From Marinobacter sp. HL-58 (GTDB taxonomy: Bacteria; Pseudomonadota; Gammaproteobacteria; Pseudomonadales; Oleiphilaceae): 64,000 bases of DNA. Of the stretch, positions 17,640 to 27,658 are shown piece after piece. The DNA is taken from contig NZ_LIHP01000016.1 in assembly GCF_001314605.1 (NCBI RefSeq), positions 186,001 through 250,000 of the forward strand. The letters are read 5' to 3'. Each line of letters starts with the position of its first letter. Within the stretch, counting starts at the first letter, position 1. The notes below the pieces were generated by a model that was not told the DNA's origin, made no database searches, and worked only from the letters and a program-made list of their open reading frames with translations. Position numbers and translations under genes: made by a program.

Positions 17640-18530
17640 ATGCTGGACTACAAACTGCTTCAGGCGCTGGCCGCGGTGTTGGAAAATGGCGGTTTCGAGC
17701 GGGCCGGGGAGATCCTGGGGCTGACCCAGTCAGCCGTGTCCCAGCGCATCAAGTCACTGGAGGTTCGCCTCGGCCAGCCGGTACTCGTCCGTCACCCGGA
17801 GCTGCAGGCGACACCCGCAGGCAACAAACTGCTGAATCACTTCCAGCAGGTCCAGTTGCTGGAAAGGGACCTGCGCGACACCATCCCCGCCCTTGCTGAA
17901 GACACCGCCCGCCTGCGAATCGCTATCAATGCCGACAGCCTGGCTACCTGGTGGGCCGCTGCCGTGGGAGATTTCTGCAGCCGGGAAGGCCTGCTGCTGG
18001 ATCTGGTCATTGAAGACCAGGACGTGGGCCTGAAGCGGATGCGTGACGGCGATGTCGCAGCGTGTCTGTGCAGCAGCAGCCAACCCATTGCCGGTGGTCG
18101 CTGCGTTCCCCTGGGAGAAATGATCTATATGCCACTGGCAACGCCGGAGTACCTTGATCGTTTCTTTCCGGAAGGGATTTCAACAGATGCCTTTGCAACC
18201 GCACCGGCTATTGTTTTCGGCCCCAATGACCAGTTACAGCACCGGTTTCTGGCGGGCTGCGGCTACCACGGCCACTTTCCCTTTCATCTGTGCCCGTCAT
18301 CCGAGGGATTTGTGCAGCTTGCCAGGGCCGGCATGGGTTACGGTATGATTCCCGAGGTCCAGGCCCGCCAGTGGCTGGATGACGGCATTCTGGTCAATCT
18401 TGCGCCTGGCCATGAGCTGAAGATCCCGCTCTACTGGCACTTCTGGCGCCACAGCGGCGAGCTGCTCCAGCGACTGACCACCACCCTGGAGCGATCCATC
18501 AAACCCGATAACGGAACACATCATGGATGA
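17640..18530 (+). CDS. argP: LysR-type regulator ArgP
   Basis: 296 residues. LysR HTH at the N-terminus (LDYKLLQALAAVLENGGFERAGEILGLTQSAV, here split; recognition helix SAVSQRIKSLEVRLG) and a C-terminal effector-binding domain with SLATWWAAAV, typical of the ArgP/LysG branch. Divergent from argO; ArgP activates argO when arginine or analogues are high and is blocked by lysine. No strong RBS. Its last eight bases overlap the next gene, so the two are likely co-transcribed. Confidence 0.92.
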   Translation: MLDYKLLQALAAVLENGGFERAGEILGLTQSAVSQRIKSLEVRLGQPVLVRHPELQATPAGNKLLNHFQQVQLLERDLRDTIPALAEDTARLRIAINADSLATWWAAAVGDFCSREGLLLDLVIEDQDVGLKRMRDGDVAACLCSSSQPIAGGRCVPLGEMIYMPLATPEYLDRFFPEGISTDAFATAPAIVFGPNDQLQHRFLAGCGYHGHFPFHLCPSSEGFVQLARAGMGYGMIPEVQARQWLDDGILVNLAPGHELKIPLYWHFWRHSGELLQRLTTTLERSIKPDNGTHHG

Positions 18531-19803
18531 GGTAACCACCCGGTTTATTGCCGACAACCAGACCACCCTGAACCTGCTGATCGCCCTGCTGCTGGGGGCC
18601 ATTATCGGGCTGGAGCGGGGTTGGGACGCCCGGGAGCAGGCGTCGGGAGAGCGCATCGCGGGGATTCGCACCTTTGCCCTGATCGGTCTGCTAGGGGGTA
18701 TTGCCGCGCTGCTGACACAGGAAGTGACCGAATGGGCATTTCCCGTGTTGCTGGTGAGCGTGGTGGCCATTGCCATGGTGGCCTTCAGTCAACGGCTTGC
18801 CCACATACGCAACTTCAGCATCACCGGCACCATAGGCATGGTGCTCACCTTCTGTTTCGGCGCCATTGCCGTGGCCGTGGACCCGGCCATTGCCACCGGG
18901 GCAGCCGTTGTCACTGCGCTGATACTGGACAACAAGAAAGAGATCCACGGGCTGGTGGACAAGCTCCAGTCCCACGAACTGGATGCAGCCCTGAAACTGC
19001 TGGTTATCTCAGTGGTGATGTTGCCACTGCTGCCCAACGAAGACCTTGGCCCCGGCGGTGTTCTCAACCCCCGGGAAATCTGGTGGATGGTGGTGCTGAT
19101 TGCCTCGGTTTCCTTCGTTGGTTATTTCGCCATCCGTATGGCCGGAATGAGAAAGGGCATTCTTTTCACCAGCCTGTTCGCGGGGCTGAGCTCTTCAACG
19201 GCACTGACACTCCATTACGCCAGGCAGTCCAACGCCTCGCCGGAAGTCAGCCCGCAATTTGCCAGTGGCATCCTGATTGCCTGCGGCACCATGTTCCCAC
19301 GCATCCTCGTGTACTGTGCGCTGATCAATCCGGCATTACTTCCCAGCCTGATTTGGCCTGTGGCCGTCATGACGATCCTCCTCTATCTGCCAGCCCTGAT
19401 TATCTGGAAACGCAACCAGGGTGCCCTGGAAGCAACCCGGCCGGAACTGACCCAGAATCCGCTGGATCTGAAATCTGCACTGTTATTCGGTGCGCTGCTG
19501 ACGGGCATTCTGTTGCTGGGTGAATTCCTGCAGGAATGGCTGGGCGATCTGGGCATCTTCATGCTGGCGGCCACGTCCGGGGTTGCGGATGTGGACGCAA
19601 TCACTCTTTCCCTGACGCGAATGTCCCAGGATTCCCTGGCCATGCAGACAGCGGTCATCGGGATCGTTATTGCAGCCGCCACCAACAACCTGGTGAAAGC
19701 GGGAATTGCCGGCGCCATTGGCCGCCGGGAACTCGGCACCCGGGTAGCTGGCCCCATGGTGCTGTCCCTGATTGCCGGGCTGGCCGTGGCATGGTTTCAG
19801 TGA
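18523..19803 (+). CDS. MgtC/SapB-like membrane protein (DUF4010 type)
   Basis: 426 residues, roughly 12 hydrophobic spans. N-terminal part has the MgtC/SapB motif LLIALLLGAIIGLERGW...GIRTFALIGLLGGIAA; the C-terminal part resembles DUF4010 (GVADVDAITLSLTRM, ATNNLVKAGIAGAIG). Function of this long form is not established; MgtC-like proteins are linked to Mg stress and ATP synthase control. Overlaps the end of argP, an arrangement that might reflect transcription convenience more than function. Confidence 0.82.
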   Translation: MDEVTTRFIADNQTTLNLLIALLLGAIIGLERGWDAREQASGERIAGIRTFALIGLLGGIAALLTQEVTEWAFPVLLVSVVAIAMVAFSQRLAHIRNFSITGTIGMVLTFCFGAIAVAVDPAIATGAAVVTALILDNKKEIHGLVDKLQSHELDAALKLLVISVVMLPLLPNEDLGPGGVLNPREIWWMVVLIASVSFVGYFAIRMAGMRKGILFTSLFAGLSSSTALTLHYARQSNASPEVSPQFASGILIACGTMFPRILVYCALINPALLPSLIWPVAVMTILLYLPALIIWKRNQGALEATRPELTQNPLDLKSALLFGALLTGILLLGEFLQEWLGDLGIFMLAATSGVADVDAITLSLTRMSQDSLAMQTAVIGIVIAAATNNLVKAGIAGAIGRRELGTRVAGPMVLSLIAGLAVAWFQ

Positions 19804-19809
19804 CGATGT

Positions 19810-20460
19810 TCAGCGGGCCCTGCGGAAGGTGAGGTTATAACGGCAGGCGCCGGTCAGGGGATGGTCCGCGGCTTTCAGGGTGAGCACCCCGTGGTACCGC
19901 AAACGGGCAGGGCCACCCCAGACCACAATATCGCCATGCTCCAGGGGGACTCTTACCGGCCGATCACTGCGCCGCATGCCACCAAACTGGAAAGTCGCGG
20001 GTGTGCCCAGGGAAACAGACACAATGGGCTGATCGAAATCCGCTTCGTCCCTGTCCTGGTGAAGACCCATTCTGGCACCCGACTGGTACCGGTTGACCAG
20101 GCAGGCATCAGGCTCAAAACCCGGATATCCCCCCGCTTTCGCCGCTTCTGTCGCCAGCTTCTGAAACAATACCGGCATGGCAGGCCAGGGCTCCCCTGAA
20201 AGCGGATCGTCCCGCTGATAACGGTAACCCCGGGCGTCCGTTACCCAACCCCAGTCACCACAACAGGTCATGGCCACAGACATGGTGTGGCCACCGGGTG
20301 TCTTCATCTGCCGGAACGGCGCCTGTTCCGCAACCTGCCCAATCGCCTCCAGCAGCTGCACATCGCGGCTGACGGCAAAATGGCGCAACACAAGCGCCCC
20401 CTCGCAAAGTGGCTGGACCCGGGGTTCTTGAGGTGATTGGCCGAAAAGCTCCATTGTCAT
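19810..20460 (-). CDS. alkB: AlkB, 2-oxoglutarate/Fe(II) DNA demethylase
   Basis: 216 residues, the same length as Escherichia coli AlkB. Iron ligands are in LHQDRDE (HxD) and the later His in RLRYHG; 2-oxoglutarate is bound by the C-terminal Arg residues in CRYNLTFRRAR. PIVSVSLGTPATFQFGG and LEHGDIVVWGGPARL are near-identical to AlkB. It removes 1-methyladenine and 3-methylcytosine lesions by oxidation. No Ada-type regulator is next to it. Ends six bases from the converging MgtC-like gene. Confidence 0.95.
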   Translation of the reverse strand: MTMELFGQSPQEPRVQPLCEGALVLRHFAVSRDVQLLEAIGQVAEQAPFRQMKTPGGHTMSVAMTCCGDWGWVTDARGYRYQRDDPLSGEPWPAMPVLFQKLATEAAKAGGYPGFEPDACLVNRYQSGARMGLHQDRDEADFDQPIVSVSLGTPATFQFGGMRRSDRPVRVPLEHGDIVVWGGPARLRYHGVLTLKAADHPLTGACRYNLTFRRAR

Positions 20461-20668
20461 GATGTTTTCACCTTTTTATCCGGAAAACCATGGGGTTAAG
20501 CTCAATCCTATAGTCCGTATCCTGCCTGGTCATACGCCTGGCCACCCGGTAAAGCGTAAAGCACGCTTTCTGAAATGAAAATTCATCCATTGCCCCGGGT
20601 TGTCTCCGAATTCTTTTCTGAAACCCGTATACTTTGCGCAGTTCTAAACTCTTGAAAAGGATAATGCC

Positions 20669-21439
20669 ATGTTTGGCCTGTTTATCGGTGGTTTGATCGG
20701 CTACCTGTTTGGCCGCTTTCCCGGATTACTGATTGGCGCAGTCGCGGGCCTGCTGCTGACCCGTTACATCAAGAGCCGATTGTGGCAGAAACTGCGAAAT
20801 GTGCAGACGGATTTTCTGGAATCCGTGTTCGCGGTGATGGGTGCCCTTTGCAAGGCGGATGGTGTGGTCACACGGGACGAAATCAAGGTGGCGGAAGGCC
20901 TGTTCGACCGCTTCCGATTGTCCGGAGAACATCGGGAACGTGCCAAGGCCGCCTTCAACCGGGGCAAGGCTGACGATTTTGACCTGGATGCCGAATTACA
21001 GCACTTCCTGAGGGTAAGTGGACGACAGCCCGCCCTGTTGCAGATGTTCCTTCAGGTGCAGGTGTCTGCCGTTGCGGCTGACGGTGTTGTGCATCCCGCC
21101 GAGCACGAAATGCTGGTGCGTATTGCCCGTGGTCTGGGGCTGCCGGAAGCCCAGGTGGACCAGTTGGAGGCCATGTTGCGCGGCGCCCACACCGGGCAGG
21201 CAGGTGCTTCGGGCCAGGCCTCATCCGCCAGCCAGATCGACGATGCCTACAAAGCGCTGGGAGTGTCCCCCTCCGCGAGTGATGCCGAAATCAAGAAAGC
21301 CTATCGCAAACTGATGAGTGAAAACCACCCGGACAAACTGGCCGGGCGGGGCCTGCCCGAAAGCATGCGGGAACTGGCAGAGGAACGTACCCGGGAGATC
21401 AGCCACGCCTACGACGTGATCAAGGAAGCCCGCAAATAG
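20669..21439 (+). CDS. djlA: DjlA-type membrane co-chaperone
   Basis: 256 residues. An N-terminal glycine-rich membrane segment (about 3-30, [17 protein letters not shown]), a central TerB-like helical domain with acidic metal-binding character (about 50-165), a short linker, then a C-terminal J domain (about 190-256) with the HPD motif in [13 protein letters not shown]. This order is diagnostic for DjlA, which stimulates DnaK at the inner membrane. The 208 bases upstream, between alkB and djlA, hold only ordinary promoter-like sequence. Confidence 0.93.
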   Translation: MFGLFIGGLIGYLFGRFPGLLIGAVAGLLLTRYIKSRLWQKLRNVQTDFLESVFAVMGALCKADGVVTRDEIKVAEGLFDRFRLSGEHRERAKAAFNRGKADDFDLDAELQHFLRVSGRQPALLQMFLQVQVSAVAADGVVHPAEHEMLVRIARGLGLPEAQVDQLEAMLRGAHTGQAGASGQASSASQIDDAYKALGVSPSASDAEIKKAYRKLMSENHPDKLAGRGLPESMRELAEERTREISHAYDVIKEARK

Positions 21440-21445
21440 TCCGGG

Positions 21446-22072
21446 TCACAACCAGCGCGGTACTCGCCGGCGATAGGCTTCATAGGCATCCCCGAAGAGT
21501 TCCGCCAGCGCTTTTTCTTCCACCCTCGCCTGCCGCATCAGCACGGTTACACCTGCCAGCAGGCACACCAGGGAAAACACCGACGGCAGTGCGAGAAAAA
21601 AGCCCAACTGCCCCAGCATCACCGCAATGAACACCGGATTGCGGCTGCGACTGTAGGGGCCACCGGTGAGCAGGTGACGATTCTGCTTCGGGTCCACGCC
21701 GGAGCGCCAGTCTTCATGCATGTAGGCCTGCAGGTAATTCACCAAGCTGAAAGACAGCAACAGCAAAACCATCCCCGTGACCAGCACCGGCCCGTGGTAC
21801 ATGAATCCGAAGACCCCGAGCCAGGGGTCAATATCCGCAAACACCCGCACGACAACCACAGCCAGAATGAGCGCACGGAACACATTGAAGATATGCCGGT
21901 GCCACCAGCCAGCGGATGCTGTCCGGCCATAGTTTATGAAGGAAAACCCCATCCGCGCGTACAGTCCGAGGCTGCGGGCGCTGAACTGCAGGCCGATCAT
22001 AAGGAAAAAGATACCGAGGAAATAGCGGACCAGTGGCTCGGCAAATGTATCAAAGTTATCCAGAAACACCAT
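21446..22072 (-). CDS. integral membrane methyltransferase (isoprenylcysteine/phospholipid methyltransferase-like)
   Basis: About 208 residues with five to six hydrophobic segments and a conserved C-terminal cytosolic cap: LLTGGPYSRSRNPVFIAV then VEEKALAELFGDAYEAYRRRVPRW. That cap (RNP, EE...G..Y..Y...VPR) binds S-adenosylmethionine in ICMT and phospholipid N-methyltransferases. Target is unknown. A GTG three codons upstream (22081) is possible; neither start has a clear RBS. Confidence 0.8.
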   Translation of the reverse strand: MVFLDNFDTFAEPLVRYFLGIFFLMIGLQFSARSLGLYARMGFSFINYGRTASAGWWHRHIFNVFRALILAVVVVRVFADIDPWLGVFGFMYHGPVLVTGMVLLLLSFSLVNYLQAYMHEDWRSGVDPKQNRHLLTGGPYSRSRNPVFIAVMLGQLGFFLALPSVFSLVCLLAGVTVLMRQARVEEKALAELFGDAYEAYRRRVPRWL

Positions 22073-22177
22073 TAAATTCACTTATTGCTGATGCGGAGCC
22101 CGAGGGACAGGCCTGTAACCTGACGCGATGGCTTGAAACCGGATTCTTACCTTTTGTTTCGCCTGATGCAATTTCCT

Positions 22178-22190
22178 GATATGACATATC
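22178..22190. promoter_or_regulatory. 13-bp inverted repeat upstream of amidase
   Basis: GATATG-A-CATATC, about 60 bases before the amidase start. Possible operator of an unlinked regulator; nothing else supports it. Confidence 0.35.
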
Positions 22191-22250
22191 GTCACATTTA
22201 AACCTCGGTTACAGTACTTTTAATTCCGGACCCGAAATGGAGAACAGGCC

Positions 22251-23723
22251 TTGACCACAAGAAACCCGCCACAATCCATGCATACCTTCAGCGACGATCT
22301 GCTGGGACAGCACGATGCGACAGCGCTGGCTGCCATGATTCGCGGCGGCGACGTTTCAGCGGACGAAGTCCTGCAGGCAACCCTTGCCCGGGCCCGAAAA
22401 GCCGAGCCCTTTATTCACGGCCTGGTCACACCGATTCCGGACCCGGGCAGCGTAACACTGCCCGGGGCGTCATCTTCTGCCCGGACGAGCCCCGGCATTT
22501 TCGCCGGTGTCCCCACAGTGATCAAAGACAACACAGACGTAAAAAGGTTTCCCACCACCCATGGTACCGCAGCCATTCGGCCCCGGCTGGCGGAAAAAAC
22601 CAGTCCCGTCGCGCGCCAGCTTCTGGCCCAGGGGCTGGTCTGTTTCGGCAAAAGCACCCTGCCCGAGTTCGGATTCAACGCCACTACAGAGCCGGCCCAT
22701 GATACACCCACCCGTAATCCCTGGAACCTGAACTATTCCACCGGCGCCTCCTCGGGCGGTTCCGCGGCATTGGTAGCTGCCGGCGTTATTCCCATCGCCC
22801 ACGCCAACGATGGGGGCGGTTCCATCCGCATTCCCGCAGCCTGTTGCGGACTGGTAGGCCTGAAGCCCACCCGCGGCCGCCTGATCGACAACGACGCGGC
22901 AAAGTCACTGCCCGTCAATATCGTCAGTGACGGTGTGGTGACCCGCAGCGTAAGGGACACGGCCAACTTCTACCATGGGGCGGAAAGCTACTTCCGCAAT
23001 CCGAAACTGCCGCCAGTGGGTAAAGTGGAAGGCCCGTCATCGCGCCCGCTGACCATTGGCCTGGTGATGGACTCCATCAATGGTCACCGGACAGATGCCG
23101 CCACCCGCGAGGCGGTGGAAACCACCGCGCGGGCCCTGGAGGACCTGGGGCACAGAATAATACCCATGGACGTACCTGTTGCCGCGTCCTTTCCGGACGA
23201 CTTTGCGCGCTACTGGGGAATGCTGGCCTTCGGGGTACGCTCCAATGGCAAGTGGCTGATTCACCCCAGCTTTGACAAATCCCGGCTGGACGGCCTGACC
23301 CGTGGCCTGGACAAGGCCTTCAGGCGGGAATTCTACAAGCTGCCGGGCACTCTCTGGCGCCTGCACAGGTCTTATCAGCACTACGCCGGAGCCATGACGA
23401 ATTACGATGCGGTTCTTACCCCCGTGCTCGGCCACACAACACCGGAAATCGGCTACCTGAGCCCGACAGTGGACTTCGACACCCTTTTTGAACGCCTGAC
23501 CCGTTATGTCAGCTTCACCCCGCTGGCCAACGCCACGGGCGCACCTGCACTCGCACTGCCGGCCAATCTTGACGGACATAACCTGCCGGTTTCCATCCAG
23601 CTGATGGGGCGTCATGGTGAGGAGCGGACATTACTGGAGCTGGCCTTTGCCCTGGAAGACACCATGGACTGGCCGAGCATGATCCAGGACAACCTTCAGG
23701 TGGTTACAGGCTCCGCATCCTGA
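22251..23723 (+). CDS. amidase signature family hydrolase
   Basis: 490 residues, normal for the family. The Ser-cisSer-Lys triad is visible: Lys in PTVIKDNTDVK, and the Gly/Ser-rich STGASSGGSAALVAAG with the nucleophile region DGGGSIRIPAACCGLVGLKPTRG. The substrate (amide or carbamate) cannot be told. Starts at TTG, chosen because GGAG lies nine bases upstream; an ATG nine codons later lacks an RBS. Its 3' end overlaps the converging diguanylate cyclase gene by 28 bases. Confidence 0.9.
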   Translation: MTTRNPPQSMHTFSDDLLGQHDATALAAMIRGGDVSADEVLQATLARARKAEPFIHGLVTPIPDPGSVTLPGASSSARTSPGIFAGVPTVIKDNTDVKRFPTTHGTAAIRPRLAEKTSPVARQLLAQGLVCFGKSTLPEFGFNATTEPAHDTPTRNPWNLNYSTGASSGGSAALVAAGVIPIAHANDGGGSIRIPAACCGLVGLKPTRGRLIDNDAAKSLPVNIVSDGVVTRSVRDTANFYHGAESYFRNPKLPPVGKVEGPSSRPLTIGLVMDSINGHRTDAATREAVETTARALEDLGHRIIPMDVPVAASFPDDFARYWGMLAFGVRSNGKWLIHPSFDKSRLDGLTRGLDKAFRREFYKLPGTLWRLHRSYQHYAGAMTNYDAVLTPVLGHTTPEIGYLSPTVDFDTLFERLTRYVSFTPLANATGAPALALPANLDGHNLPVSIQLMGRHGEERTLLELAFALEDTMDWPSMIQDNLQVVTGSAS

Positions 23724-25576
23724 ACCTCCGGGGGCTCACAGGCCACGACCTGATTCCGTCCACGGCCCTTGGCTTCGTAGAGTGCTTCATCCGCCCGTGA
23801 GAAAATCGCTGTGGTGGCGTCAGCCTCGTCGGGACAGACGGCGCACACCCCAATGCTGACAGTCAGGTGCAACACCTCGTCTGATATCCGGAAGCCGGTC
23901 TCCTCGATTTCCCGGCGAATTTTCTCAGCCACCCGCAGCGCACCTTCTGCCGGCGTATCCGGCAACAGCACCACGAATTCCTCACCACCGTAACGGGCGG
24001 CCAGATCCTGGGGCCGGGTAACATACTGGCGGATGCAATTGGCCACCATCTGCAGACAATCATCCCCGACCAGGTGACCGTAGGTATCGTTGAACCGCTT
24101 GAAATGGTCGATATCCAGCAGCAACAGCGAAAGCGGCTGGCCAAACCGGTACGCCCTGACTACCGCCGAGCTGAACGCCCGGTCGAAATGGCCACGATTC
24201 TTGAGGCCCGTCAGGGCGTCGGTTGAGCTTAGCTCCCGCAACTGGTCATTGAGGGATTCCAGGTCCCTGGTACGCGCCTGCACCCTTTGCTCCAGGAGCG
24301 TATTGGCTTCCTGCTGGATACGGAGGGACTTTTCCTGCGCCATCCGCGCCTTGCGCTCCTCCCTGAATAGATTCTGCTGCGCCTCGAATGCGCGCTTTTT
24401 CTCCTTGTTAAGCCGGTCTGCCAGGGCCACCGACAGCAGGATGACACCGATGGCAGAGCCTACCTGGGTAGCATTCTCCGTCAGCAGGTTACGGGGCAGC
24501 ATGGTGAACTTGCTCAGAGCCAGGACGATCCCTCCAAACAGCATGAATACCCACGCCAGGGTATAGTAACGGGCGGCAGGGTCTTTCCTGATCCATCGCA
24601 TAATGCTCATGAGCAGCATGGCCGTGCAGCCCAGGAAAGCCACCAGGATGGTTGGCAGGATCATCAGCCGATAAGGGATCAGTATCCCTGCGGCCGCCAT
24701 TACTCCCGCCACTATCATCAGCGACACCGCCAGCCGGTTCATAATCGGATGGTTGTGGCGGGACACATTGATGAAACGAATACTGAAGGCGCCACCGAAA
24801 AGCACCACAAGGTTCAGGAAGACAATAATGGCCTGATCATTCCAGCGGGTCGCCTCGGGCCACAGATACTGAAAACTGACACCATGCAGGCTTGCCAGGA
24901 ACAGGGGCATGGCGGTGATGTAACCGACGTAATAGAGAAAACTGCGTTCGCCGACTGCCATATACACGAACAGGTTATACAGAATCATCACCAGTACGAT
25001 GCCGTAATAAATTCCCTCGAACAGGCTTCTGGACTGCTCAGCTACGTAGTAGGCTTCCTGATTCCAGAGGGTGAGTGGCACCTGCATTGAACTGCTGGTA
25101 TCCACGCGGAGGTACAGGGTCAGATTTCCATCGGCTGGCAGGGACAGTGGAACAAGGAAGTTCCGGTTATGGATCAGACGTTCATGGAAAGGTTTCTTGT
25201 CACCGAGGATGTATTGTTCAATCAGCGCGCCATCTCTGACCAGGTATACTTCCACATGATCCAGCACCGGGTAGCCGATTTCCAGGAACAGAGGGTCCGA
25301 GGCGTCAAGGTGGTTCTCGATACCAACCCGGAACCAGTACACCTCATCGCCATAACCCAGGCTGACACTGTCCTTGCCGTTGCGCTGCCATTGATCATCG
25401 GGAAGCCCCCGAACGGACTCAAGGGTGGCACGCTCCGAAGATTCTGCCCGGTAGTCCACAAACCGGGACAACTCCATACGCCTGGAATGATTGTCCCAGG
25501 TAGCCGGTTGGGCCGAAACCAGTACTGGCAATGCCGAAACCAGAATCAACAGTATCCGCACAACAATGGTATTCAA
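23696..25576 (-). CDS. 7TM-DISM receptor diguanylate cyclase
   Basis: About 626 residues. A signal peptide (VVRILLILVSALPVLVSAQP) leads into a periplasmic 7TMR-DISMED2 sensor (to about 190), seven membrane spans (about 205-390, starting FEGIYYGIVLVMILYNLF), a coiled coil, and a GGDEF domain with intact RYGGEEFVVLLP. The RPQD five residues before GGEEF fits a product-inhibition I-site. It would make c-di-GMP in response to a periplasmic signal. Start is uncertain: no ATG fits the signal peptide; TTG 25576 has a weak RBS, GTG 25561 is an alternative. Confidence 0.9.
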   Translation of the reverse strand: MNTIVVRILLILVSALPVLVSAQPATWDNHSRRMELSRFVDYRAESSERATLESVRGLPDDQWQRNGKDSVSLGYGDEVYWFRVGIENHLDASDPLFLEIGYPVLDHVEVYLVRDGALIEQYILGDKKPFHERLIHNRNFLVPLSLPADGNLTLYLRVDTSSSMQVPLTLWNQEAYYVAEQSRSLFEGIYYGIVLVMILYNLFVYMAVGERSFLYYVGYITAMPLFLASLHGVSFQYLWPEATRWNDQAIIVFLNLVVLFGGAFSIRFINVSRHNHPIMNRLAVSLMIVAGVMAAAGILIPYRLMILPTILVAFLGCTAMLLMSIMRWIRKDPAARYYTLAWVFMLFGGIVLALSKFTMLPRNLLTENATQVGSAIGVILLSVALADRLNKEKKRAFEAQQNLFREERKARMAQEKSLRIQQEANTLLEQRVQARTRDLESLNDQLRELSSTDALTGLKNRGHFDRAFSSAVVRAYRFGQPLSLLLLDIDHFKRFNDTYGHLVGDDCLQMVANCIRQYVTRPQDLAARYGGEEFVVLLPDTPAEGALRVAEKIRREIEETGFRISDEVLHLTVSIGVCAVCPDEADATTAIFSRADEALYEAKGRGRNQVVACEPPEVQDAEPVTT

Positions 25577-25822
25577 TGGCAGTCCCGCAGCGGAGAAATC
25601 GGTTCGTTCATGATCAACGGCAGTATGAACCAGAACCGGTAACTTCGCCGTACATGCAAAAAATTGATGCAATCAGACAACAAATCTTCACAGACTGACA
25701 TCTTCCACGACAGACCGCACCGGGGTTGGACAGGGCCGGAAGCTGGTGCCACTATAGAAGCAGTGCCACAGGGACGGGCCGGCAAACCGGCATCAATCAT
25801 TCACAACCGAAAGCCAGAATCT

Positions 25823-27658
25823 ATGCAGGATACGGACACCTTTGTGAACTTTCACAAAGCACTGATGAAGCTGAGCCATAGCCCGGAATTCGTCAGCAGG
25901 GAGCGCGAAGAGAAACTGTCAGCGTTAACAGCTCTGTGTGCAGAACTGCTTGATGTGGAGCGGGTCAGTATCTGGCGGTTTCCGGAACATCGGGGCTGTA
26001 TCGAGTCGGAATGGTTGCACACGCCGGAGGAGGCAACAGCAAAATCATCCACGCTGCATCAGTGGAATAACCCGGCCTATTTCTCTGCACTGGAAAGCGA
26101 GCGGGTGCTGTCTGTACCCGATGCCCAGAATGATCCGAGAACCCGGGCCTTCACACCCGGTTACCTCGCCCCGAAGAATATTCATTCCATGCTGGACGCG
26201 CCGGTCTTCGATGGTGCCCGGCTCAGCGGCGTGGTCTGTCTGGAGTCAACAACCCGCCGGAAATGGACCTTGCCGGAAATATCCTTCGCTATCGCCATCG
26301 CCGACACCATCAGCCTGATGAATACCCACGAGGCCTGGCTCGACTCAAAGCAGGCCCTTGAATACGCCACCCGCTATGATTCCCTGACCGGCCTGTTGAA
26401 TGTCAGGTCACTGAGGGATCGCATCAACTATCTGATTGGCAAGGTAGAACGGCGCGGCCTTGGCAGCCTGGCCTTGATATGGCTGGATGTGGACCGGCTG
26501 AAGTCCATCAATGACGGGCTCGGGTCACAGGTGGGCGACAATGTCATTGAAGAAATCGGCCAGCGACTCAAGCAGATCAATGTTCCCGGCAAGGACCTTC
26601 TTGCCCGGATCGGCGGCGATGAGTACGCCCTCATCATTCGCAATCAAACCCGACCGGAGACCCTGGAACGGACCATCTCGCGTATCCGGCACGAAATCAG
26701 CAAACCCATTCGCCTGAACGGGCATTCGATCACGGTGGGCGTCAGTCTTGGTATCTGTCACCTTCCCGGTGACTGCAAGTCCACCGAAGACCTGCTTCGC
26801 GGTGCTGAAGCGGCCATGTACAACGCCAAGAACAAAGGAAGGGGCCAGGCCTGTTTCTTCGATTCCCGAATCCAGGTAAGCGCCCGATCGCGCTTTGAGC
26901 TGGAACACGAATTACGCACTGCCATTGAAGAACAGAAGCTCGAGGTGTTTTACCAGCCCATTACCCGGGCCTCGCAATTCAGTGTGGAATCGGTTGAGGC
27001 ACTGGTTCGCTGGCAGCACCCGGAGCGCGGATGGCTGTCACCCATTGAATTCCTGGATATCGCAAGAGGCAGCGGGCTGATGTATGCCCTCGGGGAATGC
27101 GTGCTGCGCCGGGTGTGCGAGCACTGGCAACAGGCCCGGGAACAACAGATTCCGATGCCCGAAGTGTCGGTCAACCTGGCTCCGGAGCAGGTTTTGGCCG
27201 CAGAGCTCCCCCGGCTGATCCGGAATATCTGTGCCGAATACGATTTACCCGTCAGTACCCTGCACTTCGAAGTGACCGAGGATGCCATTCAGGGTGATGT
27301 CAGCACGGTTACCGGCATCCTGGAGGAACTTGTTGCAGACGGGGCGCAACTGTCGATTGACGATTTCGGCACCGGCTACTCATCCCTGTCACGGCTCAAG
27401 GGGCTGCCGTTTTCACGCATCAAGATTGATCGCTCCTTCATCAGCAATATTCCCGACGATGAAGATGATTGCGCCATCATCCTTTCCATACTGGGGCTGG
27501 CAAAGGGGCTGGGGCTGGAGGTCGTGGCCGAAGGCGTGGAAACCCTGGCTCACGAAAAATGGCTTTGCGACCAGGGTTGCGACTACCTGCAGGGTTATCG
27601 GTACAGCCGGCCACTTCCCTTCGATCAACTGGTGGAACGTTTCTTTGCCAGTGCATAG
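25823..27658 (+). CDS. GAF-GGDEF-EAL bifunctional c-di-GMP protein
   Basis: About 611 residues, cytoplasmic. A GAF domain (about 30-175), GGDEF (about 185-350) with GGDEY in place of GGDEF, and EAL (about 365-611). The EAL side keeps all catalytic positions: EALVRW, SVNLAPEQ, FEVTED, IDDFGTGYSSL, KIDRSF and EGVET, so phosphodiesterase activity is expected. The Tyr in GGDEY makes cyclase activity uncertain. The ATG at 25823 is chosen since upstream sequence is not protein-like; it lacks a good RBS. Its end overlaps the RND gene by 34 bases. Confidence 0.9.
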   Translation: MQDTDTFVNFHKALMKLSHSPEFVSREREEKLSALTALCAELLDVERVSIWRFPEHRGCIESEWLHTPEEATAKSSTLHQWNNPAYFSALESERVLSVPDAQNDPRTRAFTPGYLAPKNIHSMLDAPVFDGARLSGVVCLESTTRRKWTLPEISFAIAIADTISLMNTHEAWLDSKQALEYATRYDSLTGLLNVRSLRDRINYLIGKVERRGLGSLALIWLDVDRLKSINDGLGSQVGDNVIEEIGQRLKQINVPGKDLLARIGGDEYALIIRNQTRPETLERTISRIRHEISKPIRLNGHSITVGVSLGICHLPGDCKSTEDLLRGAEAAMYNAKNKGRGQACFFDSRIQVSARSRFELEHELRTAIEEQKLEVFYQPITRASQFSVESVEALVRWQHPERGWLSPIEFLDIARGSGLMYALGECVLRRVCEHWQQAREQQIPMPEVSVNLAPEQVLAAELPRLIRNICAEYDLPVSTLHFEVTEDAIQGDVSTVTGILEELVADGAQLSIDDFGTGYSSLSRLKGLPFSRIKIDRSFISNIPDDEDDCAIILSILGLAKGLGLEVVAEGVETLAHEKWLCDQGCDYLQGYRYSRPLPFDQLVERFFASA

